Below the pieces are notes generated by a model. The model saw nothing but the letters and a program-made list of their open reading frames with translations. It searched no databases and had not been told where the DNA came from. A DNA stretch of 64,000 nt from positions 84,745,132 through 84,809,131 of the forward strand of contig CM057829.1 in assembly GCA_030068075.1 (NCBI GenBank). Direction: 5' to 3'. The stretch is from Paguma larvata (taxonomy: Eukaryota; Chordata; Mammalia; Carnivora; Viverridae). The position numbers and the translations under genes were made by a program. This document shows, one piece after another, positions 1 to 10,745 of this stretch (position 1 is its first letter; each line of letters begins with the position of its first letter).

Positions 1-817
1 GCTCCCTGTAGGTTCTCTCTATGAATAAAACCAAAAAGCTTTGAAGGTTTTTAAGGCATCCCATGATTGCCCTCATTTTCCCCCATTTCAATGATTTCGA
101 CTTACATAACCCTACTTCCCCCACAATTCCTACCCTTCCACCCTGCTTCTCTACACGTATCACCTTACCATTTCCAATCCCACCGATATTGACCATGATC
201 CTGATGAACTTGATGTGCCAGGGTGACTTACTTGTATAATCTCCCTGAATACCAGAAGTTGCTGGGGATGGTACAGTGTTCTGAAGACTTTGAAATCAGA
301 TTGCAATCAGGAGATATTTTTATGTGAGAATTTCTGATAAATTGTTTAAAGAGATCTCATAATAAAAGTCATAAATCTATAGGCTTACAATAATTTGGTG
401 GGATTTTACCTTTTATTAAATAAGCATTCATTTTCTGTATCTCTTTGTATTTTTTGTATTTTTATTCTCAAATGTGCATACATTTTCTTAAAGATGGCTA
501 TAAATTATACAAGTTTTATGCCCACAATATCTGAATCTGCCTTATTCCCAATGTGTTCTGCTTTTACTACATTTGTTCTTCAATAAAACTCTATCTAGAA
601 TACCCTTGTGTAATCCCAATGTGTGCCACCTACCTCTGTATATCAACAAACTATTCATCTTAGCTCATATGCTATAGCCTCATGAACAATCAATCTCCAA
701 TCAGTATAAATCTCAAACTTCATCTCTCTTTTTTTATAAATGCCACTATGTCTTAAATCATATGTCAGAGTTTATATATATTTTAAGATAAAACCCATAT
801 CTGTACATTGTTAAGTT
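1..817. other. No recognised feature
   Basis: AT-rich sequence with no repeat or gene that I recognise. The longest open frame is 63 codons (395-586 +) and has no coding character. The right-hand end may already belong to the diverged L2 repeat that follows. Confidence 0.5.
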
Positions 818-1062
818 TTATCCTTCAAGATTCAGCTTGACTCCTTCATAGAGCCTTCTTTTCTCTCCTCATTTGGTTAGGTGGTTTTTCTCTATGATAC
901 CTCCGATAGCATTCCATATATAACCCTAGCATGGTCCTTTCACCACTGTGTCCTTGTTGGGCTTTTTTATCTATAGATCAGATTTGGAGGACCTTTATTT
1001 TATTGTCCTATTCCTTGCACACTGGGCAACATAAAATGGGCACTCAAAATCCAAATAATTAA
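818..1062 (+). mobile_element. Diverged L2-type LINE 3' end
   Basis: The order of phrases matches the 3' end of the ancient L2 family. An AGCTTGACTCC-like segment is followed by AGAGCCTTCTTTTCTC, a CT-rich stretch, and a GGGCACTCAAAATCCAAATAA tail that corresponds to the usual GTGCTCAATAAAT ending. It is heavily mutated, so the ends are approximate. It could instead be a related CR1/MIR-tail fragment. Confidence 0.55.
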
Positions 1063-1289
1063 TTAGTATGATTGCACTCTAACTTTCTGGATCTAATTCT
1101 CACTGCTTAACCATTCTAGATCCAAAGGAGTATTTCCGTTCCAAAACACACTTGTACATTACTGCTCTATAACTTTTCTTGTAGTTTCTCCTCTCTGTAC
1201 TTTTATCAATCTAAGTATCATCTATCTATTAGCACTGACATTTGTCCATTCACCCATCCAATCATAGTTCTAAAAGGTAATATCTATGA

Positions 1290-2855
1290 GAACAAGAACA
1301 GAGAGGAACTATAAGAAATAGCCAGAAAATAATTAACAGAATGACGATTAGTACATACTTATCAGTAATTATCATGAATGTAAATGAGCTAAACTCTCCA
1401 ATCAAAAGACATAGACTGGCTAAATGGATAAAGAGAAAACAAGACTCATCTATATACTGCCTTTAGTAGACTCACTTCAGAAATAAGAATGCAGACTGAA
1501 AGTAAAGGGATGGAGAAAGATATCCCATGCAAATGGAAACAAAAAACTAGTGTAATTATATCAGACAAAATAGACTTTACAACAAAGATTATAGTATACA
1601 AAGAAGGGCATTACATAATGATAAAAGGGTCGATCCAATAAGAAAACATAACATTTATAAATATATATGCACACAACATAGGGGCACCAAAATAAATAAA
1701 GAAAATATTAATGGACCTTGAGGGAGAAGTTGATAGCAATATAGTAGTAGGGGACTTTAACTCCTCACATCAATAAATATATCATCCAAACAGAAAGTTA
1801 ATGAAGAAGCACCAACCTTAAATGACACATTAGACAAGCTGCACTTCATAGATATATTCAGAGTGTTCCATCTAAAGCACCAGAATGCACATTTTTTTCA
1901 AGTGCATGTGGAACATTCTCCAGAATAGATCACATGTTAGTCCACTAAGCAAATCTCAATAAATTCAAGATTGAAATCCTATCAAGCATCTTTTCTGACC
2001 ACAGTGGTATAAAACTAGAAATCAATTACAAGTAGAAAATTTAGAAAGCCACAAATATTTGGAGATTTTACATGACACCAAACAACTAAAAGGTCATTCA
2101 AGAAATGAAAGAAGAAATAAAAAAATACTTAGAGACAAGATAAATGCAAACAGAACCCCAAATCTTTGGAACGCAGTAAAAAAAAAAAAAAAGTGGATCT
2201 AAAAGGAAGATCATAGCAATTCAGACCTACTTCAAGAAACAAGATAAATTTCAGATAAACAATCTAATTTTCTAGTCCCATAGGGGGTAGAAAAAGAACA
2301 AATAAAACCCAAAGTCAGTAAAAGGAAGGAAATCATAAAGATCAGAGCATAAATAAATGAAATAGAGACTACAAAAACAATAGAAGAGACAATGAAACTA
2401 AGAGCTGACTTTCTGAAAATATAATATTGACAAACATTTAGCTAGAGTAACCAAGAAAAAAAAAAAAGAGACAGGGCTGTAATTAACAAAATAAAAAGTG
2501 AAAGAGAAGTTACATCCAACACCACAGAAATACAAAGGAACATAATAGGCAAGTACAAATAATTACAACAACAAATTGGGCAACCTAGAAGAAATGGAAA
2601 AATATCTAGAAACATATATTCTTTCAAGACTGAATCACGAAGAAATAGAAAATCCAACAGACTGATTGCTAGCAAAGAGTTTGAATCAGTAATCAAAACC
2701 TCACTACAATCAAAAGTCCAGTATCCGACAACTTCACTAATGAATATACCAAACATTCAAAGACTTCTCAAATGTGTCCAAAAAATGAACAGAAGGTAAT
2801 TCCTCCAGATTCATTTTATGAGTCCCTGATACCCAAATCAGAGGACTCTCCAAAA

Positions 2856-2886
<31 letters not shown>

Positions 2887-3783
2887 TATAGGCCAATATC
2901 ATTGATGAACATAGATGCAAAAATCCTCAACAAAATATTAGCAAACTGAATTCAACTATGCATTACAAGGATCATACACCATAATCAAGTAAGATTTATT
3001 TTAGGGACGCAAGAGTAGTTCAACATCTGTAAATCAATCAATGTGATGCGTCATATTAACAAAAGGAAGAACAGAAATCATATAATAATCTCAATAGATG
3101 CACAAAGCCTTTGACGAAATTTAACATTCATTTATAGATAAGAACCCTCAACAAGGTGGGTATAAAAAACATATTAAAGACCATATATGACAAGCCCACA
3201 GCCAACATCACTCTCATTGCTGAGAGGCTGAAAGCATTCCCCTAACCAAGAAAAAGAAAAAAGGCAAAGATGCCCACTTTCTACATTTTTATTCAGCATA
3301 ATATTGGAAGTCCTATTTATACCAATTAATCAAGAAGAAGAACTAAAAGATATCCAAATGGCTAAGAAAGAAGTAAAACTATCACTATTTCCTGATGACA
3401 TGACTCTATAGACAAAGCCCTGAAGACTCTACCAAAAAAACATTAGAACTGATAATTGAATTCATTAAAGTAGCAGGGTAGAAATCAACACACAGATCTG
3501 TAGCATTTCTATGTACTACTAATAAATTATCAGAAAGAGAAATTAAGAAAACAATTCCACTTATAACTGCATCAAAAAATACCTAGGAATAAATTTAACC
3601 AAGGAGGTGAAAGACCTGTACACTGAAAACGGTAAGACACTGATGAAAGAAACTGAAGATGACACAAATAAATGCAAAGATATTCCATGCTCATAGATTA
3701 GAATAATTAATATTATTAATGATCATCTTACCCAAAGCAATATACAGACTCAACACAATGTCTGTCAAAATTCCTAATGGTTT
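1290..3783 (+). mobile_element. LINE-1 ORF2 fragment, endonuclease to reverse transcriptase, inactive
   Basis: About 2.5 kb of degenerate LINE-1 ORF2. The endonuclease part is readable near 1390-2030 as NELNSPIKRHRLAKWIK and then CL, where the conserved Gln-Glu pair of the QETH motif is replaced by two stop codons (TAG TAG at 1464-1469). This removes the metal-binding glutamate. The SDH motif (about 1994-2002) is still present. The reverse-transcriptase part runs from about 2890. Its FADD box reads Phe-Pro-Asp-Asp at 3388-3399 and is followed by an in-frame TAG at 3409-3411. Spacing between the two motifs, about 2 kb, is close to that of an intact ORF2, so decay is mainly by point changes and small indels. 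The sequence breaks off into a MIR at 3784 with no L1 3' UTR or A-tail. Confidence 0.9.
2852..2890. repeat. A-run followed by (AT)n microsatellite
   Basis: Thirteen A residues are followed by about 13 uninterrupted AT units inside the LINE-1 ORF2 remnant. It lies just before the reverse-transcriptase homology resumes, so it probably grew from an A-rich part of the element. Confidence 0.95.
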
Positions 3784-3856
3784 AAGTACCACTATTATCA
3801 CTATTTTACAAATGAAAAACAAACTGAGGGCTTAAGGCCCAAAATCACTTAAAAAG
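3784..3856 (-). mobile_element. MIR fragment
   Basis: Read on the + strand, CACTATTTTACAAATG followed by AAACTGAGG and CTTAAGGCCCAAAATCACT is the antisense of the MIR core and 3' part (CATTTGTAAAATGGGG region). It abuts the broken end of the LINE-1 remnant. Confidence 0.65.
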
Positions 3857-4210
3857 TAAGGAAAACAATTAAACTGAACTAAAAATTTTATTGGATAGAA
3901 CTTAAGAAATCTAAGTGGGACTTTAATCATTGTCATAAATTGATTGTGTACCTCTATGCAACTCATTTAACCTAATGAACATTGATTCATTTATCTATAT
4001 GTTGGGGCTCAAATCACTAAAGGATATATTAATCCAAAACAAGCTACATCAAGCTATTATTCTATTTTGGGGAGGGGGCTATTTCTATCACATCTACTAG
4101 TAAAGGATACTCTAAATAACATTCCCATGTCTCAAGAGCACAAAGCATAATTAGATGTGAGATGACTGCAAAATCGCTGTAGACAATCATAAAAGTGGGA
4201 CATAACCCAC
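3857..4210. other. Unassigned spacer
   Basis: No gene. A segment near 3900-3985 (CTCTATGCAACTCATTTAACCT) vaguely recalls a sense MIR core but is too diverged to call. Confidence 0.4.
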
Positions 4211-4225
4211 AATTAAACTGATCCT

Positions 4226-4433
4226 GGGGGCGCCTGGGTGGATCAGTTGGTTAAACGTCAGACTTCAACTCAGGTCAGGATCTCCTGGTTTGTAGGCTGG
4301 AGCCCAGTATGAAACTCTGTGCTGAGAGCTCAAAGCCTGGAGCCTGCTTCAGATTCTGTGTCTCCCTTTCTCGCTGCCCCTCCCCCATTCATGCTGTATC
4401 TGTCTCTCTCTCAAATAAATAAATGTTAAAAAA
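4226..4433 (+). mobile_element. CAN-SINE (tRNA-Lys derived), full length
   Basis: It begins GGGGGCGCCTGGGTGGATCAG. The tRNA-like A box and a degraded B box (GGCTGGAGCCC) follow, then the CT-rich middle and an AAATAAATAAATGTTAAAAAA tail. A 10-bp direct repeat AATTAAACTG (4211-4220 and 4434-4443) marks the target site. Confidence 0.95.
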
Positions 4434-4601
4434 AATTAAACTGGTTAATTCCTAATCAGGAGTATCATTAGTTTTACATTTAATTCCACAATAAATTCTT
4501 GATTGTCACCACTCCTTCTCTTCCTTCTTCGATATGTATGCAATAACCAATGAGAAATGGAGAGTTAGGGGTGGGTGTGGCCGATTTACAATTAAAACAA
4601 C

Positions 4602-4760
4602 AGTCATCATTTATAGAGTATTTGTTAAGCATAAATATTGTGTTGGGGACTTGATATATAGAATCTCATTTGATAACAACTTTGCAAAGTAATTACTAAC
4701 ATCTTCATTTTGTACACCAGGAAAAAGAGGCTTACAGGTGAATTATTTACCCAGAGACAT
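4602..4760 (-). mobile_element. MIR, left part, split by an LTR
   Basis: Antisense MIR: AATCTCATTTGATAACAACTTTG, then CATCTTCATTTTGTACACC, then GAGGCTTACAGGTGAATTATTTACCCAGAG. This matches the MIR stretch that normally continues into GGTCACACAGCTAGTAAG. That continuation is found only after the LTR, at 5140. Confidence 0.75.
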
Positions 4761-5139
4761 TGTTATGGACTGAACTGTGTCCCCAGAAAGTTCATATGTT
4801 GAATTTCTAATCCCCAGTGTGGCTGTATTTGGAGACAGGGACTTTAAGGAGCAGTTAACATTAAATGAGATTGTCAGGAGTGGCTCTAATTCAATAGGAC
4901 TGTTGTTCCTGATGATGAAGAAGATACCAGAGATGTACACGCACAGAAAAAGGTCACGTGAAGACACAACAAGAAGATGGCCATTAGCAAGTCAAGAAGA
5001 AACGTCTCAAGAGAAATCAGTGCTTCCAGAACTTTGGTCTTGGACTTTCACCCACTAGAACTGTGAGAAAACACATATCTGGAGTTTAGGCCATGCAGTA
5101 TGTGTTATTTTGTTATGTCAGCCCTAGTAGACTAATACA
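4761..5139 (+). mobile_element. Solo LTR of MLT1 type (ERVL-MaLR)
   Basis: The LTR starts TGTTATGGACTGAACTGTGT and ends AGACTAATACA, so it has the TG...CA termini of a retroviral LTR. In between come the typical MaLR phrases: TTCATATGTTGAATTTCTAATCCCCAGTGTGG, AAGACACAACAAGAAGATGGCC, and AACTGTGAGAAAACA. No internal retroviral region is attached. It sits inside an older MIR. The 93-codon frame within it (4777-5058) is not a gene. Confidence 0.85.
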
Positions 5140-5218
5140 GTCACAACTAATAAACACTGGAAACATTGACATTAAATTGAACTTAGGCCCATTTGACCTT
5201 CTTGCTCCAAGGTCAAGC
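5140..5218 (-). mobile_element. MIR, right part, continuation after the LTR
   Basis: GTCACAACTAATAAACACTGG, then ATTGAACTTAGGCCC and CTTGCTCCAAGGTC, continue the antisense MIR consensus exactly where the left part stopped at 4760. The two halves therefore belonged to one MIR before the LTR inserted. Confidence 0.65.
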
Positions 5219-6079
5219 TGAAAAAAATGGTTCAACTCTCTGCATAATCATTATCTGTGTTAACTTTATGAAATACTCAAAATGCTCGTGATTTTAAATA
5301 GGCAAGTGTTTCCTTTCCTGCTACTCCCAAAATAGTAACGTGTAAAAATCTAAATAATTTCAAATTAAATTAACAAAAAGTTTTCATAATAGGGGTTTAT
5401 AAGTCTAATGCCTGAGTCTTAGAATGATTTCTTTAATGAATAAAATAGAAACACAAGTGAATGCAATAATGATTGAAGAATGATTGAACAGATATAGAAT
5501 AGAAAAGACAATATATGGAGGATGTGATTTTTATTTCCTTTTCTATGTAAAAAGAAATTCAATATGCCATAATACTCGAATAATGAATATATGTTATAAA
5601 TAATTGAATTACTTTGAGTTCTGTTTATTAGTAGGATTTTTCTTAGAAAGGATTCTTTTTTCCATTATGGTGCATTATAAGCTTTCAGAAAGTTTATAAA
5701 ACATATTGTAGACATAGGATAGAAAGCAAAACGTAGTCAAATATACTCCGTAACTGGGAATCAGAGAACAAAGACTATTGAAAAAATAGGACCCATACAT
5801 TTCTTTTCAGAAGAGAATAATAGGGCAATGAAGCAAGATTTTGTCTGTGTGATCCTACTAAATTGTTAAATTTATGGAGATTTTAGGAAAATAAATATTC
5901 AAGTCAATTTGATGTCTTAAGTGTAAATTTTCCTTTAATATTAGGCTGGAATTAGTAAATACTTCACTTTAGTTTGTTTTTCTGGTTTCCAGGATATAAT
6001 ATCTCAACCAGATAAGATTGACTTAAAGCTTTTGACATAAAAAATATTCATACAATTCGTTAGGAAATCACATCACTGG
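5219..6079. other. No recognised feature
   Basis: AT-rich, apparently single-copy DNA. I see no open frame above 60 codons and no repeat that I recognise. Confidence 0.5.
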
Positions 6080-6250
6080 TTAACTCAGACTCAGCCAGGA
6101 CACGTGGATTCAACTTCTAGCTCAGTCACCATCTTGTTCTGTGCCTTTCAGTAACTTCCCTAACCCTTTTCTGCTCACTTTACTCTCCTATAAAAAATAA
6201 GAGGATTGGACTTGATTATATGTCCCCTCTAGTTTTAGAACTATGGATAT
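6080..6250 (+). mobile_element. MIR-like repeat, sense
   Basis: GGTTAACTCAGACTCAGCCAGG, then GGATTCAACTTCTAGCTCAGTCAC, CTGTGCCTTTCAGTAACTTCC and ATAAAAAATAAGAGGATTGGACTTGATTAT follow the MIR order (tRNA-related head, core, GGACTTGATGA tail). It is strongly diverged, so the boundaries are approximate. Confidence 0.6.
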
Positions 6251-6268
6251 ATATATAAAGTATTTAAG

Positions 6269-6470
6269 AGGCACCTAGGTGACTCAGTCAGTTAAGCATT
6301 CAACTCTTGATTTTTGGCTCAGGTATAATCTCATGGTTTGTGAGTTTGAGCCTCCATCAGGCGCCACACTATTAGTGTAGATCCCGCTTGGGATTCTCTG
6401 TCTCCCTTTCTCTCTGCTCCTCCTCTGCTTGCTTACTATCTCTCTCTTTCCGAAAATAAACAAATATTAA
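6269..6470 (+). mobile_element. CAN-SINE
   Basis: It starts AGGCACCTAGGTGACTCAGTCAG. The middle is mutated around the B box (TGTGAGTTTGAGCC), and a CT-rich stretch and an AAAATAAACAAATATT tail follow. It is older than the GGCGCCTGGG copies in this window. No clear target-site duplication remains. Confidence 0.92.
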
Positions 6471-6604
6471 AAAATTAATATCTGTTATGCCAAATCTACA
6501 CTCTCTCTTCCTTGCTGAGGTGACCCTGTTTGAGATGAGTGAATCACAGGATAAAAAAAGGCTAGACCCCTGTGTTGTCTGATAGAGAAACAAAACTTTA
6601 CTGT

Positions 6605-6668
6605 GCTAGTTCACTGACATTTCAGGATGTATTTGTTACAGCAGACCTAAGACTATTCTGACTAATAA
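6605..6668 (+). mobile_element. Possible tail of another MaLR LTR
   Basis: TTTGTTACAGCAGACCTAAG and TTCTGACTAATAAGA resemble the 3' end of an MLT1 LTR (TTTTGTTATAGCAGCCC...ACTAAGACA). It lies directly before a second, longer MLT1-like LTR. This is a short match, so a chance or rearranged origin remains possible. Confidence 0.35.
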
Positions 6669-6680
6669 GAATCTATACTC

Positions 6681-7065
6681 TGGTGTGGCCTGACTTATGC
6701 CCATCCCTCCAAATTCATATGTTAAAGCCCTAATACCCAGTGTGACTGAATTTGGAAATAGAGCTTTTAGGATATAATTAAGATTAAATGAGGTCATTAA
6801 TGAATGGTCCTAATCAGATAGACTGATGGTCTTATAAGAAGAGGAAGAGAGATCTTACTCCCTTTGAGAGCATGCACTGAAGAAAGGCCAGGGGACACAG
6901 CAAGAAGGTTGCCATCTGTTCTCCAGGAAGAGAGCTCTCACCAGAACCCCACCATGCTGGCAGCCTGATCTTAAACTTCCAGCCTCCGGAACTGTGAGAA
7001 AACAAATTTCTGTTGTTTAATCCACCCAGTGATGGATTTTTGTTATGACAGTAGAAGCTAATATA
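6681..7065 (+). mobile_element. Solo LTR of MLT1 type (ERVL-MaLR)
   Basis: Order of matches: TTCATATGTTAAAGCCCTAATACCCAGTGTGACTG (two blocks), TTATAAGAAGAGGAAGAGAG, GGGGACACAGCAAGAAGGTTGCC, CAGGAAGAGAGCTCTCACCAGAACCC, TTCCAGCCTCCGGAACTGTGAGAAA, TTTCTGTTGTTTAATCCACCCAGT. This is the MLT1 LTR from end to end, in the same orientation as the one at 4761 but better preserved in the 3' half. I see no retroviral coding sequence between the two. Confidence 0.85.
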
Positions 7066-8032
7066 CCCCCATACAGTCATTTTAACAACTAAAATTCATA
7101 ATGTGTATAAACACCTAGCTGGTAACATATACTCACTGAAGACAAGTTACCTGAGTCTCTTTTTTGTATAATTAAAGAAAATAACCATTATATGAAATTT
7201 GTTAAGAGAAATAAATACTCCTCTTGTGCCCACTCTTTTTCTTGTAATGAAAATAAAATCAGGTTTCTAAATAAACTTGAATGCAATTTTTGATACTAAA
7301 ATTAGAAAACTATTCTTCATTATTTAAATAAAAATACCATTTTCATGTTTTACTGTCAAAAATTTACACAACTTATTTAGTATTTAATACAGACTATCTT
7401 CAGAAAAATTTTGATACATTTTATTATTCGGTATGCAGAGTCTTGCTAAAATTTAATCTTGTGAAATGTAAATTCCATTTTGACCATTTCAGGTTTGTAG
7501 TTAACTGACACTGCTTTGATTAGGGAAATATATATGTTTAGCGGTTTTCTTCCCCTTTCTTTTGAAAATATAACAAGATACATATCAACTAGATTTTTAC
7601 AGATTATGCATAATAACTGGAATTATTTTGTGAAAAATTTGTACTGTGAGTTTAATAATCCAATGAATCTGAATAGATGATTTTTGGCTAATACACATGG
7701 AAATATACTACAAATTTTAGAATGTCTTTTGATTATGAAAAATTCACATATTTTCATATGTCTCTTTTACATGTTTTAGCTCTTAAATTTAATGCTTCAT
7801 GAATTTTGCCATTTTGTGGAAACATATCTCCATACATCCCATCAATTCACTGAAATTGCTTATTCCAATTAGATTGCTTTTATTACAAACAGAAGTATGA
7901 GTTTTAAACATTCAGATGCACAGTCTATTTTCTGGACGAATATTCTGCTTTTACCACCTGCTCTTTGTTGTCCTTTGCTGATCATTTAGCCTTTATTTAT
8001 TTACTTGTTTATTTACTTATTTATTTATTTAT
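7066..8032. other. Repeat-poor AT-rich stretch
   Basis: Nearly 1 kb with no transposon that I recognise until a TTTA-rich low-complexity patch at about 7990-8032. It is strongly AT-rich with only short chance frames. Confidence 0.5.
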
Positions 8033-8044
8033 TATATTTACTTA

Positions 8045-8265
8045 TATTTTTAAAATTTTGTTTAACATTTATTTCTGAGAGACAGAGAAGAGACAGAGCA
8101 CAAGCAGGGGAGGGGCAGAGACAAAGGGAGATACAGAATCCAAAGCAGGCTCCAGGCTCTGAGCTGTCAGCATAGAGCCCAAAGCAGGCTCAAACTCAAG
8201 GAGCTGTATGATCAGGACCTGAGCCGAAGATGGATGCTCAACCGACTGAGCCACCCAGGTGCCCC
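8045..8265 (-). mobile_element. CAN-SINE, full length
   Basis: It reads on the + strand from a T-rich tail through GAGAGACAGAGAAGAGACAGAGC to GAGCCACCCAGGTGCCCC. A perfect 12-bp target-site duplication TATATTTACTTA flanks it (8033-8044 and 8266-8277). The B-box area is partly degraded. Confidence 0.96.
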
Positions 8266-8277
8266 TATATTTACTTA

Positions 8278-9211
8278 TTTTTGTGATAAAACTTATTTTT
8301 GTCTTCCGTGGAATTTTTTTTTTTCACTCCTATGGAAACTTCAGCTTCTCCTCATACCCTTTTTCAACCTTTTTATTACCTACATGTTCTCTTTTTACAA
8401 AGAAAGATTATGCCAACCGTAAATTCTTTGAGCAATAGAACCATATTTTAAAATACTTCACCACCTGTCCTATGTAAAACCTCTTGCGATATATGTTCTT
8501 CAGCTTTTGTTTAGATCATCCTTTGCTGGATGCAGTTTGAGGCCAAGACTATTCACTGGCCTTAAGTTGAATTGAATTGAATTGAGACAAGTATTTCCCG
8601 AAGACCAGTGGGAGAGTTGAAGAATGGACCAGAAGAAATCTAGGGCTTGATTCATGTTAGATACTATTAGGACAGTGTCATTAAATCTCTTACTTCATTA
8701 TACCTGGGGTCAATATATCTTCAGTTTTTCTTCATTCAAAAAGCCCATGTGTTTTCTAAGTCACAGCTCTGGCAGAGACAGATCACTCTACTTCACTCCC
8801 TTGTTGCCTCAGGCGGTCTCTTTCAGTTATACTTACACTATGCGTTCACCACTCCATTCATCACCAGGTCATGGTCCTGGATCACTTTATTCCATTGGTT
8901 CTTAAGACTTAAATGCCACTGTAGGTCTTGTTGATTCTTCTTTATCCTTCCCACCCTCACTTCAAACATAACCATATTTTTTAGTGGGTTTTCATAGTTT
9001 GTTTTGTAGCTGTAGTTACTTTCTTATTTTATTGAAGGAGAAAGTTTATCTCCTTTCTCTTGGCAGTGTCTCCATGGGAATAGAGGGTTAAAAGTGTTCT
9101 TACATACCCACCTTTAATTAAAAGCTATTGAGAGATTTAGAAGGAAACTTTTCATTTCTTAGGAGCTTGAAAAATTGTATGATTTTTGAAATCATATAGA
9201 CAGAGCTAAAG
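8278..9211. other. No recognised feature
   Basis: Moderately AT-rich, probably single-copy. It contains a small pentanucleotide repeat, about four units of TTGAA at 8567-8587. The frames here (up to 83 codons, 8654-8905) overlap each other in different registers and show no coding signature. Confidence 0.5.
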
Positions 9212-9220
9212 GTATCTTTA

Positions 9221-9439
9221 TTTTTTTTTTAACTTTATTTATTTATTTTGAGAGAGAGTGCACAAGAGAGGGCATGAGCAGGGGAGGAGAAGAGAGAGAG
9301 GGAGAGAGAGAATTCCAAGCAGGCTGTATGCTGCCAGCTCAGAGCCTGATGTGGGGCTTGATCCCACAAAACATGAGACCATGACCTGAGCTGAAATCAA
9401 GAGTTGAATGCTTAGCTGACTGAGCCAACCAGGTGCCCC
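9221..9439 (-). mobile_element. CAN-SINE, full length
   Basis: Poly-T start, GA-rich middle, and an end at CTGACTGAGCCAACCAGGTGCCCC. A 9-bp repeat GTATCTTTA lies at 9212-9220, with the same word after the element at about 9448-9456 and a few extra bases between. Confidence 0.94.
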
Positions 9440-9448
9440 AAAAATCAG

Positions 9449-10516
9449 TATCTTTAGATATGGCTCTACCAAATAATATCATTAACCACTGGACAGAATG
9501 ACCATTCTTCCAATTTTTCTTTAAAGATTGAGAAGATATTATTTCAATTACCATGTTGTTCTGCACTTATCAACTTTTTCTAGAATGGTAGAGCCAAGAA
9601 ATTACCTTAAAATAAGAGAGTAGGTGGTAAGAAGGGAGAACTAAAATTCACTGGGTGTTAAGAATGTCTTTCAATGAAAATATCTTCACCTCTTAGTTTC
9701 ATGTTTTATTCACTACATAATTTATGCTCTATACCTAACTGCTTTCTTTTTTCAAAGGGTAATGTCCAATGAATACTAAAAAATAATTTGAATACTTTGG
9801 AGTTTCATTGATGTAATCTCTTCCTGATTCTAATGCTTTTTGTGTATCAGTTTCTGTTTTTTTCGTGTAGGATTCTATGACCAAACAACAAAAATTTTAT
9901 AAAAGGAGTTTTCATAGTGTGGACAATGAGAAGAGACAAATAATATTGGCCCAATACACCCTTGCTGTATTAAACAGTGTTCTATAATAATAAATGGTTA
10001 CTAAAGATTTCATTCATTTTTGTAATTAAAAGGAAAGAAAACCAAGGTGTTAATAATGTGAAAAAACTTGGAGATAAACAAAAAACAATTAAACTGCTGC
10101 ATACAATCAATTGTATTAGCAATAAAAACAAAACAACTATTAATTTTCTGCTGACACACCAAGCTTCTGTCAATGTACAATGTGAGTCTGTTTACACCTT
10201 GGCAGATGGTTCCTCAGGCAGTAAACTGGAGAAAACACATTTATAAAGGAGTTTTCAAAACAAAACAAAGCAAAGCAAAAATATATCAACAGCAGAATTT
10301 TATGCTTTCTTCTAATGGAGTTGTGGTTCTTGCCAATAAATATGAATAGAAATCCTGGTTAGAACTAGAACATGAAATTGAATGTACATGTACATTGAAA
10401 ATCCTATCAGATTTAAAAATTAACTCATATAAATAAAAATCTTCTCTGTAGGCTTCAAACTGATATTTAAGGCATAAATTCCTATTTCCTGCAGTAACTC
10501 TTAATTTCAAAAAAAA
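9449..10516. other. Repeat-poor stretch
   Basis: No repeat that I recognise. Both strands have weak open frames around 9980-10250 (89 and 63 codons), with composition and codon choice like the AT-rich background. The part at 10150-10245 is less AT-rich and of high complexity, which sets it apart from its surroundings. Confidence 0.45.
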
Positions 10517-10520
10517 TGAA

Positions 10521-10740
10521 GAGGGTCTCCTGGATGGTTCAGTCGGCTAAGTGTCCAACTGCGGCTCAGGTCATGATATCATGGTTCTTGGGTTCAAATC
10601 CTGTGACAGACTCTATGCTGACAGCTTGGAGCCTGGAGCTGCTTTACATTCTGTTTCCATCTCTCTCTGCCCACCCCACCCTCCACTTGCACTCTGTCTG
10701 TCTCTGTCTCTTTCTCTCTAAAATAAATAAACATTAAAAC
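10521..10740 (+). mobile_element. CAN-SINE
   Basis: GAGGGTCTCCTGGATGGTTCAG start, B box GGGTTCAAATCC, CT-rich middle and AAAATAAATAAACATTAAAAC tail. The first bases are mutated (GTCTCC instead of GCGCCT). No clean target-site duplication is visible. Confidence 0.93.
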
Positions 10741-10745
10741 AAAAC

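Noticed and set aside
2442..2756. 104-codon hydrophobic frame on the - strand
   Set aside because: It lies antisense to the LINE-1 ORF2 remnant.
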